This document shows, piece by piece, positions 53,241 to 62,080 of a DNA stretch of 64,000 nt; the first letter of the stretch is position 1, and the number at the start of each line of letters is the position of its first letter. Source of the DNA: Paenibacillus thalictri. GTDB taxonomy: Bacteria > Bacillota > Bacilli > Paenibacillales > NBRC-103111. The DNA is taken from assembly GCF_004307995.1 (NCBI RefSeq), contig NZ_SIRE01000033.1:45381-109380 (forward strand). The letters are read 5' to 3'. The notes under the pieces are model-generated. The model was given only the letters and a program-made list of their open reading frames with translations, was not told the origin of the DNA and ran no database searches. The position numbers and the translations under genes were made by a program.

Positions 53241-53283
53241 AATGTTGATACACATTTGTTGCAATACGAGGGAGGAAATGACT

Positions 53284-55617
53284 TTGAAATTTACAGACGG
53301 TTATTGGATGACCCGCCCAGGTTATACGCTAATGAGCCCTTATGAGGTTCATGGTGTCGATGTGCACCCGGATAAAGTGGTGGTGTACGCCGCACTGAAG
53401 CATATTGATCACCGCGGACAGACTTTGAACGATCCCTTGCTTACGTTAGAGTTTTCTTCGCCGCTGCCCGATGTGATCAGGGCTGTTTATTATCATCACA
53501 AAGGATCGCTTCGCAAGGGACCTTCTTCCTTTCCGCTCAGGGTGAGCGGCAGTGCTGCAATCTCCATCGAGGATTCTGAGGAGAAAGTCATCCTGACGAG
53601 CGGAGAGACCTCCGTGACGATTACGAAGCAGCAAGGCTTGTCGATTCTATACGCCTATAAAGGAAGAAAGCTGACCGGCAGCGGTCATCGGGCGACCTCT
53701 TATGTGAAGGGCGCCAATGGCGTGCATCATTTCCGCGAGCAGCTCGATCTCGGGATCGGCGAGACGGTATACGGACTCGGCGAGCGGTTTACCCCGTTCG
53801 TAAAGAACGGCCAGGTCGTCGATATCTGGAATCAGGACGGCGGCACCGCCTCGGAGCAAGCCTATAAAAATATCCCGTTTTATGTGACAAACCGGGGCTA
53901 CGGGGTCTTCGTCAACCATCCGGAGCTCGTGTCGTTCGAGATCGCCTCGGAGAAAGTGTCGAAGGTTCAGTTCAGCGTCGAAGGAGAGAGACTGGACTAT
54001 TTTGTAATCGGCGGGGAATCTCTTAAAGAGGTGCTTGGGAATTACACCTCGCTCACCGGCAAGCCGTCGCTTCCCCCGCAATGGTCGTTTGGATTATGGC
54101 TGACCACTTCGTTTACGACCAATTACGATGAAGCGACCGTCTCCGGCTTTGTGGACGGTATGGCAGAACGTAACCTACCGCTCTCGGTGTTCCACTTCGA
54201 TTGCTTCTGGATGAAAGCGTACCATTGGTGTGACTTCATATGGGATGAGAAAGTGTTCCCGGACCCGGCCGGCATGCTGGCCCGTCTCAAGGCGAAAGGG
54301 CTGCGCATCTGCGTCTGGATCAACCCGTATATCGCGCAGCGATCCGACCTGTTCGATGAAGGGGTAGCGAACGGATATTTTTTGAAGCGGCCGGATGGAA
54401 GTGTTTGGCAGTGGGACCTGTGGCAATACGGCATGGGCATCCTCGACTTTACGAACCCCGAAGCGACCAAGTGGTTCGGAGACAAGCTGCGCGCGCTGCT
54501 CGATATGGGCGTCGATTGCTTCAAGACCGATTTCGGCGAACGGATCCCGACGGATGTAGTTTACCATGACGGTTCCGATCCGTATCAGATGCACAACTAC
54601 TATACTCAGCTTTATAACAAGGCAGTCTTCGATGTGTTGGTGGAAAAACGCGGCGTAAGCGAAGCTGTGCTGTTCGCGCGCTCAGCTACGGCCGGCGGTC
54701 AACAGTTTCCGGTGCACTGGGGCGGCGATTGTGAAGCGACGTACGAGTCGATGGCGGAGAGCCTGCGCGGCGGGTTGTCGCTCGGCCTGTCCGGCTTCAG
54801 CTTCTGGAGCCACGACATCGGCGGTTTCGAGAACACGTCTCCGGCCGATTTGTACAAGCGCTGGGTCGCTTTCGGCCTGCTGTCCAGCCATAGCCGTCTG
54901 CACGGCAGCTCTTCGTATCGGGTGCCGTGGATGTATGATGAAGAGGCAGTTGACGTGGTTCGCTTCTTTACGAATCTCAAATGCCGTTTGATGCCGTATT
55001 TATACGGTCAATCATCGGCCTCAGCCGAGCAGGGCATTCCGATGATGCGGGCCATGGTGCTCGAATTCGGCAGCGACCCGGCCTGTGATTATCTCGACCG
55101 CCAGTACATGCTAGGTGAATCGCTGCTCGTAGCGCCCGTGTTGAACGATGCCGGTGAATCGCATTTTTACCTGCCGGAGGGTACGTGGACGAACTTCCTA
55201 TCGGGGGAGAAAGTCAGAGGCGGCCGTTGGTGCAAAGAAAGGCACGATTACTTCAGCTTGCCGCTTTATGTTCGCCCAGGCAGCCTGATCGCTGTCGGAT
55301 CGCATAAGGATCGCCCCGACTACGACTATACATCGGGTGTAACGTTCCATCTGTTTGAATTGGCAAGCGGGTCCGTTACAGCGAAAGTACCCGGGGCGGA
55401 CGGTCGGACGGTATTCTCGCTGACCGTATCGAGGGAAGCAGAAGGCTACTCGGTTTCAGCCGAGGGCCTTGTCGGTGAATGGTTGTTGCTTCTGCGCGGC
55501 GTGACTACGGTTGGTGTGGTTAATGGCGGATGGGTAGAGGTTGCGGCAGAGGGCGTTCTGGTGAAGCCCGACAGAAGCAAAAGTTGGTTGTTTGTAGGCC
55601 TGCCTATAGAGCAATGA
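53284..55617 (+). CDS. yicI: GH31 alpha-xylosidase, YicI-like
   Basis: 777 residues against about 772 for E. coli YicI. N-terminal beta-sandwich, TIM barrel with nucleophile Asp in CFKTDFGERIPTDV followed by the YicI-type HDGSDPYQMHNYY, and acid/base Asp in WGGDCEATYESMAES; C-terminal beta domains. Releases alpha-xylose from xyloglucan oligosaccharides or isoprimeverose; cytoplasmic. Start is TTG at 53284, eight bases after GAGGGAGG (the ATG at 53278 is only two bases away). The open frame continues upstream over the antisense of the AraC gene, which is not coding. Confidence 0.92.
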   Translation: MKFTDGYWMTRPGYTLMSPYEVHGVDVHPDKVVVYAALKHIDHRGQTLNDPLLTLEFSSPLPDVIRAVYYHHKGSLRKGPSSFPLRVSGSAAISIEDSEEKVILTSGETSVTITKQQGLSILYAYKGRKLTGSGHRATSYVKGANGVHHFREQLDLGIGETVYGLGERFTPFVKNGQVVDIWNQDGGTASEQAYKNIPFYVTNRGYGVFVNHPELVSFEIASEKVSKVQFSVEGERLDYFVIGGESLKEVLGNYTSLTGKPSLPPQWSFGLWLTTSFTTNYDEATVSGFVDGMAERNLPLSVFHFDCFWMKAYHWCDFIWDEKVFPDPAGMLARLKAKGLRICVWINPYIAQRSDLFDEGVANGYFLKRPDGSVWQWDLWQYGMGILDFTNPEATKWFGDKLRALLDMGVDCFKTDFGERIPTDVVYHDGSDPYQMHNYYTQLYNKAVFDVLVEKRGVSEAVLFARSATAGGQQFPVHWGGDCEATYESMAESLRGGLSLGLSGFSFWSHDIGGFENTSPADLYKRWVAFGLLSSHSRLHGSSSYRVPWMYDEEAVDVVRFFTNLKCRLMPYLYGQSSASAEQGIPMMRAMVLEFGSDPACDYLDRQYMLGESLLVAPVLNDAGESHFYLPEGTWTNFLSGEKVRGGRWCKERHDYFSLPLYVRPGSLIAVGSHKDRPDYDYTSGVTFHLFELASGSVTAKVPGADGRTVFSLTVSREAEGYSVSAEGLVGEWLLLLRGVTTVGVVNGGWVEVAAEGVLVKPDRSKSWLFVGLPIEQ

Positions 55618-56035
55618 TCCTGATCTTGAAGCCTAACGATATGTAGCTACACACGTATTATTGCGGCGGTTTATGGCAAGAAGTGTTCGAGGAAAAGCAG
55701 TTGTTTAATGAAGGTCGCCTCAGGGGCATAAATGCTCGGGGGCGGCCTTATTGTTGCCTATGTAAGGTTAGCTTAAGCTCTGCGGCACTGCCGGAAGCGG
55801 ACTTCGCCTCTGAAAACATACTTGAGCTAGGATCCTGCCCTGTTCCAGCAAGCGAGGCTTTCCGCAAGCAATAATTTGCAAGCCGTTTCAAGTCTTACGC
55901 AAAATTTTTTTAATGCATTCAAGAAAAGGCAGGGCTATATTTAGCTTATTGCAGCCGGCCGGGCAAACGGTTACATGTTTTATTAGCGTATTTCAAACCC
56001 AGCAAGATATCAGCCGAGGAAGGAGCAACAATGAA
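55618..56035. promoter_or_regulatory. Long untranslated region before ABC operon
   Basis: 418 bases without a credible gene. A hairpin at 55711-55749 ends the alpha-xylosidase transcript. The rest should contain the promoter and leader of the next importer operon; TTGCAG followed 17 bases later by TACATG (about 55949-55977) is a weak candidate. No riboswitch or repeat was recognised. Confidence 0.4.
55711..55752 (+). terminator. Probable terminator after alpha-xylosidase gene
   Basis: AAGGTCGCC pairs with GGCGGCCTT (one G-T pair) across a 21-nt loop, followed by ATTGTTG. The T tract is weak. Confidence 0.5.
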
Positions 56036-57010
56036 GTGAAACGCACATTATCCAGTCGCCAAGAACCTGCCAACGAATGGGCCGACATCAGTTCGAGATC
56101 CCGGATCCGCCGTTTCAAACAAAATGTGAGCCGGGACTTCTTTCTATATCTTCTCATCCTGCCCGGTATCCTCTATTTTCTCATCTTTAAGTACGTTCCG
56201 ATGTGGGGGGTACTGATTGCTTTTCAAGATTATTCGGCATATCTCGGATTTTTCCAAAGCAAATGGGTCGGCTTCGAGCATTTCGAGCGACTTTTCGCGA
56301 ATCCAGATTTCTATCTGCTTCTGCGAAATACGATGATGATCAACGTGCTCAATCTGCTCTTCTTTTTCCCGCTTCCGATCGTCCTGTCGCTTCTGATGAA
56401 CGAAATCCGGCTGGAATGGTTTAAGAAAACGATTCAGTCGATCGTTTATTTGCCTCACTTTTTGTCATGGGTCATTATTGTTGGGATTAGCTTTCTGATG
56501 CTGTCCAAAACTGAAGGCGTCGTCAACCATTTGATCGAGTACGCCGGTTTGCAGAGGATCGATTTTTTGACAGATGCAAGGTACTTCTGGATTTTGCTAA
56601 CCTTGCAATCGATTTGGAAGGAAGTGGGCTGGGGGACAGTCATCTTTCTCGCCGCCATTGCCGGAGTAGATGTGCAGCTCTACGAGGCGGCCCGCATGGA
56701 TGGAGCCGGACGCCTGCGCCAAATGTGGCATATTACGCTGCCGGCCATCCGTAACGTAATCATGATTTTACTTATACTGCGAATCGGTCACATTATGGAT
56801 GTCGGCTTCGAGCAGGTGTATTTGATGATGAACGGAGCGGTGGCCGAGGTAGCGGAAGTGTTTGATACGTACGTGTACCGCACGGGCATTTTACAAGGGC
56901 AATTCAGCTTTAGCACGGCAGTCGGCTTGTTTAAATCGGTGATTGGTCTCGTTCTGGTCGTCGTCTCCAATCAACTGGCTAAAAAATTCGGAGAGGAGGG
57001 TGTTTATTAA
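56036..57010 (+). CDS. Carbohydrate ABC permease, LplB type
   Basis: 324 residues: a hydrophilic N-terminal tail of about 35 residues, then six membrane spans (LYLLILPGILYFLIF...), EAA loop YEAARMDGAGRLRQMWHI. Start is GTG at 56036, ten bases after GGAAGGAG; the ATG at 56031 is out of frame and stops after two codons. First gene of the fourth oligosaccharide importer. Confidence 0.9.
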   Translation: MKRTLSSRQEPANEWADISSRSRIRRFKQNVSRDFFLYLLILPGILYFLIFKYVPMWGVLIAFQDYSAYLGFFQSKWVGFEHFERLFANPDFYLLLRNTMMINVLNLLFFFPLPIVLSLLMNEIRLEWFKKTIQSIVYLPHFLSWVIIVGISFLMLSKTEGVVNHLIEYAGLQRIDFLTDARYFWILLTLQSIWKEVGWGTVIFLAAIAGVDVQLYEAARMDGAGRLRQMWHITLPAIRNVIMILLILRIGHIMDVGFEQVYLMMNGAVAEVAEVFDTYVYRTGILQGQFSFSTAVGLFKSVIGLVLVVVSNQLAKKFGEEGVY

Positions 57011-57011
57011 G

Positions 57012-57896
57012 ATGCCTCGTGTTCTTGGAGATTCCACAACGAACCGAATGTTTCAGACAGCAAACGTCTTCGTGCTGATCCTGGTCGGATTCATATGCAT
57101 CTTTCCGTTTTATTACGTGTTTGTCGTTTCGTTTGCAACACCGGAGCAGTTTCGGCAAGGGGGGCTCCTGCTTTTTCCAAAGCAGTGGACTCTGGCCTCT
57201 TACGAATATATATTGGCGACAAAAGCATTTCTACGCGCTGCGGGAATCAGCGGATTTCTAGCCGTGGTCGGTACGGCAGCCAGCCTTCTGGTCACATCAA
57301 CGTTATCCTACGGCTTATCCCGCAAACGACTGCAGGGCCGCAAAGTGATGCTCGTGCTGATCTTGCTTTCCACCTTGTTTAACCCCGGCATCATTCCCGG
57401 ATATTTGGTTGTCAAGGAGCTTGGCATGATCAACAACATCGGCTCCCTGATCATTCCGGTTTTGACGAACGGCTGGTACGTGCTGCTGATGAAGGGTTTT
57501 TTTGACTCGATTTCCCCGAGTTTGGATGAGGCCGCGCGGATTGACGGGTGTAACGAAATCAGCGTCTGGTTTCGTATTATCTTGCCGCTGTCGCTGCCTT
57601 CGCTCGCTGCATTTGGTCTTTTTTATGCCGTCGGCTATTGGAATACGTTTTTTAACGCCGTGCTGTTCATAAACGATCACAACAAGTGGCCGCTGCAAAT
57701 ATTGCTGCAAAATATATTGATTGACTCGTCAACTGCGATGGGGGGCAACGTCATGGAGCAAAGCATGCAAAACCTGCCGACCGAAACGAAAAAAATGGCG
57801 GCGGTTGTGATTTCCACGATTCCTATATTACTGGTGTATCCATTCCTTCAAAAGCATTTTGCCAAAGGAGCCATGATCGGTTCCGTGAAGGAATGA
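57012..57896 (+). CDS. Carbohydrate ABC permease, YtcP type
   Basis: 294 residues, six membrane spans, EAA loop LDEAARIDGCNEISVWFRI, C-terminus FAKGAMIGSVKE. Start ATG at 57012 lies 11 bases after GGAGGG. One base separates it from the upstream permease. Confidence 0.92.
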   Translation: MPRVLGDSTTNRMFQTANVFVLILVGFICIFPFYYVFVVSFATPEQFRQGGLLLFPKQWTLASYEYILATKAFLRAAGISGFLAVVGTAASLLVTSTLSYGLSRKRLQGRKVMLVLILLSTLFNPGIIPGYLVVKELGMINNIGSLIIPVLTNGWYVLLMKGFFDSISPSLDEAARIDGCNEISVWFRIILPLSLPSLAAFGLFYAVGYWNTFFNAVLFINDHNKWPLQILLQNILIDSSTAMGGNVMEQSMQNLPTETKKMAAVVISTIPILLVYPFLQKHFAKGAMIGSVKE

Positions 57897-57937
57897 ATCA
57901 TAATATGTTACATTTCAATAGGGAGGCATTTACGATC

Positions 57938-59494
57938 ATGAATAGGAAGGAAAGCGGGAAAAAAGCGGTGGCGCTCAGTGCCATGCTGTTATCAGCCACC
58001 CTAGTGGTAACCGCCTGTGGCGGAGGGGGAGCGGTTAAAGAAGAGCCGTCTGTTAGAGGCGCGGCGCCGGCCGCAAATGACGTTAAACCCACGGAAATCA
58101 GCATTCTGTCCATTTTTTATCAGAAGGAACCGCCGGCCGCAGACAATATCATTTTGAAGGAAGTAGAGAAACGGACGAATACCAAGCTGAATATTACTTG
58201 GGTTACTCCGAATAATTTTAGCGAAAAGGTAAACGTGACATTGGCGTCTGGGGATATGCCCGATCTTATGCTCGTGACCGACACCGGAAATGCGGCTTTC
58301 CGCAACATGGCGAAGCAGGGCGCCTTCTGGGATTTGACGGAAATGATCAAGCCATATCCGAATTTAATGAAATTTCCCAAAATCACTTACGACAACTTGA
58401 ATATCGATGGCAAGCTGTACGGCATCCCGCGGGTACGGCCTACGGAGGGGAATGCACAGCCGTTGTTACGTGCCGATTGGCTGACAAAGCTTAACCTGAC
58501 AATGCCCGAGACGACCGATGATTTATACAAAGTGATGAAAGCGTTCAAAGAGAACGCCCCGGATGGGCAAAAGGATACGGTCGGCATGTCGGGGTACGTG
58601 AACGCAAACGATATGGGACAATTCAGCTTCATAGAAAGCGTGTTTACAGGCGCGAACGGCAAGTATCGGGTGAAGGACGGCAAGTTGACCGACGTTACTT
58701 TGGAGCCGGAGATGAAGGCGATGCTGGAGTGGTTCCGCAAGGCTTACTCGGAGGGTTTGATTCCGCAGGATTTTGCGCTGCTCAAGCATAATCAGGCCAA
58801 AGACCTGGTTGCGGCAGGCAAGGCGGGCATATTCGCAGACAAGCCGAACCAGGAGCCTAACTTCAATAAAGACATCAAAAGCATGAATCCGGGGACGAAT
58901 CCCGACATGCAGTGGGTTCCGTTCATGAGCGGCACGCTTGGCAAGATGGCCGCTACGGGGACCGGTCATTTCGGAATGTTCGTCATACCGAAGAAGGTGC
59001 CTGAAGCCAAGGTGAAAAAACTGTTGGAATTTATGAATTACGGCGACTCCGATGAAGGTCATGAGTTGGCTAATTACGGGCTGGAAAACGAACACTTCAA
59101 ATTGGAAAACGGCAACTACGTATTGACGGAAAAAGCCGCTAACGATCCCAGCTTCCAATTCATGCAAAACATTTTCATGAAATTTGATAAATATGCGAAT
59201 GTCGCTACGGTTGGATTGTCTCCGGAGCAAATATCCCGCGACAAGAAATTGATTGATAAGGCATCGGAAGTTGGGGTGCCAAGTCCCGTATCCAGTCTAG
59301 TTTCTGAGACGAACAATAAACTCGGTGCCGATTATGCGAAAAAAATTCAGGATCTGAAAACGAAGGTGATCATGAATAAAGCTTCGATGGAAGACTGGGA
59401 CAAATTTGTCGGGGAGCTGAAAGTCGATAAAAATTACATGAAAATACTGGACGAATTTAATGAGGCATACCGCGCGAAAATCGGAATGAAGTAA
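57938..59494 (+). CDS. Extracellular solute-binding lipoprotein, LplA type
   Basis: 518 residues. Signal peptide ending in lipobox VTAC, then a large family-1 domain with ASGDMPDLML, GKLYGIPRVRPTEG, DWLTKLNLTMPETTDDLYKV. GGGAGG is 11 bases before the ATG at 57938; an in-frame ATG at 57893 would overlap the permease stop but lacks a ribosome site. Binds the saccharide imported by the upstream permeases. Confidence 0.92.
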   Translation: MNRKESGKKAVALSAMLLSATLVVTACGGGGAVKEEPSVRGAAPAANDVKPTEISILSIFYQKEPPAADNIILKEVEKRTNTKLNITWVTPNNFSEKVNVTLASGDMPDLMLVTDTGNAAFRNMAKQGAFWDLTEMIKPYPNLMKFPKITYDNLNIDGKLYGIPRVRPTEGNAQPLLRADWLTKLNLTMPETTDDLYKVMKAFKENAPDGQKDTVGMSGYVNANDMGQFSFIESVFTGANGKYRVKDGKLTDVTLEPEMKAMLEWFRKAYSEGLIPQDFALLKHNQAKDLVAAGKAGIFADKPNQEPNFNKDIKSMNPGTNPDMQWVPFMSGTLGKMAATGTGHFGMFVIPKKVPEAKVKKLLEFMNYGDSDEGHELANYGLENEHFKLENGNYVLTEKAANDPSFQFMQNIFMKFDKYANVATVGLSPEQISRDKKLIDKASEVGVPSPVSSLVSETNNKLGADYAKKIQDLKTKVIMNKASMEDWDKFVGELKVDKNYMKILDEFNEAYRAKIGMK

Positions 59495-59514
59495 TCCCGC
59501 CCCAAAAGCCGAAG

Positions 59515-59545
59515 GCCCTTACGGAGCAATCCGTGAGGGCGCTTC
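59515..59545 (+). terminator. Hairpin after binding-protein gene
   Basis: GCCCTTACGGA pairs with TCCGTGAGGGC (11 bp, one wobble pair, GCAA-type loop). The following GCTTCTGG has few Ts, so it may protect the mRNA 3' end rather than terminate fully. Confidence 0.55.
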
Positions 59546-59733
59546 TGGTGCGGAAAAAGATTTGGCTTGGGTAGAGGGGGATTTTGTTGTATGATATGGC
59601 GATATAGATGCAGACATACATGAAAAGCATTGCGCGGCAGAGCTGCTTCTAACGAGAAGAGGTGCTCCGCATATTTTGCTTATTTATCCCTACTGCGTGC
59701 GGTGCTGTATCATCTTGCTTAGGGGGCAATTAC

Positions 59734-62067
59734 ATGATCCATTGGCGGCTATTATTCGAACGGCGACAGGCAAAGGGGCACACGGGAGATTATTTTCGCC
59801 AAAGTTTGCTCCTTATTCTGCTCATTGCATTCATCCCCTCGGTTTTTATTTCCATAACAAATTATTGGATTGGGGTCCACCAGCTTGAAAAGCAGGTGTT
59901 GCAATCGCACCGTCTGAAATTCGAACAATTTTCCGAAACGATGAATAAGCAGTTCGATCAAATTGCGCTTGTCATGAGCCGCTGGTCGACGAATCCGTTG
60001 TTCAGTGAAACGTTGGATGGGCTGAAATTCATCGATCATATCGACCGGATGCAGGAACTGATGCAGTCGCTTTTGGTTGTGAGCGGTTCCAATATGTTTA
60101 TACAAGAGGCGCAGTTGTTTCTGAACGGGCAGAAAGCAATCATTGCTTCCGATGGGATCCGTTACTTAAACGAAGATGTACTTCAATCGTATACTTCTGT
60201 TTTGCATGAGAAGCAAGGGCTGTTCCTTACATATCGGCTACCGGTTGTCGGCAGCCAAGACAAGACGGCCTCGCAGGTCTCCATCATATTTAAGCTGCCG
60301 TGGCACTCGGAAAAACCGTTCGGCGCCTTTGTGCTGAATATGAACAAAAAAGAAATACAGCAGGCGATCAGCCATATTCGGGAAGATGAATCTGACATTT
60401 CATTTTTGATTCAAAATACGGGAGATTGGGTAGTTCCCCCCGATTCTCCGGAAAAGGAACTGACGCAGCGGCTGGGAGAGGTAGTGCTTGGACGCAATAC
60501 TGCCAATGGGGCATTCACCTATCAATGGAATGGCGAGAGCTACTTGGTTTCTTACGGGAAAGTGACGAAACCCGATTGGCTGTTCGTCGACGCTTCGCCG
60601 TTATCTAAGCTGACAAAGCCGGTTCTGCAGACGTCGCGGCTTATTATGGTATGCAGCTTGATCGGCATTCTGGCGGCATTGCTATTTGCCTGGGTCGTTT
60701 CCAGAAAGTTATACAGACCGATCGGTCGTCTCGTGCAACTGCTACGGACTGACAAACCTGATGAAACAGATAATGTAAGGCATGAGCTCGAGTTCGTTGA
60801 ACGCAGGTGGAGTTCGCTCAACCGTGAAAGCCGTACACTGCGGGAGCGCTTGAAAATGTCTCTGCCTTCCCTCAGGGATGGGTTCCTGCTTCAACTTGTA
60901 CAGGGCCATTTGTATGCCTGGGATGAGCAGGATCTCAAGGGGCGGATGGAGCAGTTGGGGTGGAATGCGGGGGAACAGCTGTTTTCCATGCTGTTTATTC
61001 AACTGTCCGGTCTTGACGATCAAAACGGTCGATTTAAGGAAGACGATCGGCAGCTTATCAGCTTTGCGGCGGCTAATATTGTCGAGGAAATAGGCTTGGG
61101 GAAAAATTCGCTTGCACATGCCGTCAATTTTCAGGATCTCTCGGTAGGTTTATTGTATATGCTGCCGCAAACCATGAAGCGGGATTCCATGCGTAAAGAG
61201 CTGCACACGCTTGCCCAGGAACTTAGCGGTACTTTGGGAAAGGTGCTTGGTCTACATGTGACTGTCATTGTTTGTCGCATAACGGACCACATATCTGAAA
61301 TTCCCGATTTGCTGGAGCAGGCAAAGCAGGCGGTCAGATACCGGGATTTACAGGAGAGCTACCAAATTATTGACTTAGAAGAGTATGTAAACCTTTCGCA
61401 AACAGCCGTGCAGTATCCGTTCGCATTGGAAAAAGATTTTCTGCATGCCATGAGGCTTGGGCTTGCGCAGGAAGCTCATTTTGCTTTTCGGGAGTTTATG
61501 CGCGACGTTCGGGAACACTCAGATAAAGAGCTTATGATACACCAGGCGGTATTCCAACTGCTCGGCAGCGTTCGGCATATACTCATCGAATTAGGCTTTA
61601 CAGAGCATCCGTTATTCATGGAAGGACAGCATTTCGAGGAATTAATAGCACTTCGTGAGCCTGCCGCCGCGGAAAAATGGTTTAAGCAGCGCATCCTGGA
61701 TCCGTATTTCGAGCAGTATCTGAAATCCCAAAAACAGCAGTCTCACCGGCTGATGGAGCGGGCCACCTCGCTGTTGCAGGAGCACTATATGGAGGATTTG
61801 TCACTGGAAGAATGCGCTGAAAGGTTATCGGCATCGCCGTATACGCTAAGCCGGACCTTTAAGCAAATTACCGGGGTGAACTTTGTTGATTTTTTGATGA
61901 CTTTGCGTATTGAAAAGGCGAAGGAGCTGCTTATCGGTACCCAGCTTAAAATCAGTGAGGTCGCAAGGCAGGTTGGGTACCAGCATTCCTATTTTAATAA
62001 AATTTTTAAAGGCACTGTCGGGTTGACCCCGACGCAGTATCGGGAACAATACCGCAATTTGGATTAA
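59734..62067 (+). CDS. Membrane-bound Cache-AraC transcriptional regulator
   Basis: 777 residues. First membrane helix at about 25-47, extracellular sensor region, second helix near 300-322 (LIMVCSLIGILAALLFAWVV), HAMP-like stretch, and C-terminal AraC HTH at about 675-775 (LSLEECAERLSASPYTLSRTF, then VGYQHSYFNKIFKGTVGLTPTQYR). Same architecture as the minus-strand protein at 13873. AGGGGG seven bases before the ATG at 59734 sets the start. Unlike the other, it lies downstream of its importer in the same direction, and precedes a GH2 gene by 13 bases. Confidence 0.92.
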   Translation: MIHWRLLFERRQAKGHTGDYFRQSLLLILLIAFIPSVFISITNYWIGVHQLEKQVLQSHRLKFEQFSETMNKQFDQIALVMSRWSTNPLFSETLDGLKFIDHIDRMQELMQSLLVVSGSNMFIQEAQLFLNGQKAIIASDGIRYLNEDVLQSYTSVLHEKQGLFLTYRLPVVGSQDKTASQVSIIFKLPWHSEKPFGAFVLNMNKKEIQQAISHIREDESDISFLIQNTGDWVVPPDSPEKELTQRLGEVVLGRNTANGAFTYQWNGESYLVSYGKVTKPDWLFVDASPLSKLTKPVLQTSRLIMVCSLIGILAALLFAWVVSRKLYRPIGRLVQLLRTDKPDETDNVRHELEFVERRWSSLNRESRTLRERLKMSLPSLRDGFLLQLVQGHLYAWDEQDLKGRMEQLGWNAGEQLFSMLFIQLSGLDDQNGRFKEDDRQLISFAAANIVEEIGLGKNSLAHAVNFQDLSVGLLYMLPQTMKRDSMRKELHTLAQELSGTLGKVLGLHVTVIVCRITDHISEIPDLLEQAKQAVRYRDLQESYQIIDLEEYVNLSQTAVQYPFALEKDFLHAMRLGLAQEAHFAFREFMRDVREHSDKELMIHQAVFQLLGSVRHILIELGFTEHPLFMEGQHFEELIALREPAAAEKWFKQRILDPYFEQYLKSQKQQSHRLMERATSLLQEHYMEDLSLEECAERLSASPYTLSRTFKQITGVNFVDFLMTLRIEKAKELLIGTQLKISEVARQVGYQHSYFNKIFKGTVGLTPTQYREQYRNLD

Positions 62068-62080
62068 AAGGAGTCGACCT

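Noticed and set aside
52777..53283. About 169-residue N-terminal extension of the alpha-xylosidase reading frame
   Set aside because: It is antisense to the AraC gene, has no homology to GH31 N-termini, and a strong ribosome site with a TTG start exists at 53284.
55683..55874. 63-codon frame in the 55.6-56.0 kb gap
   Set aside because: It runs through the terminator hairpin at 55711 and has no ribosome site or recognisable sequence.
58523..59230. 235-residue minus-strand frame inside the binding-protein gene
   Set aside because: Shadow frame with low-complexity His/Arg/Leu composition and no recognisable domain.
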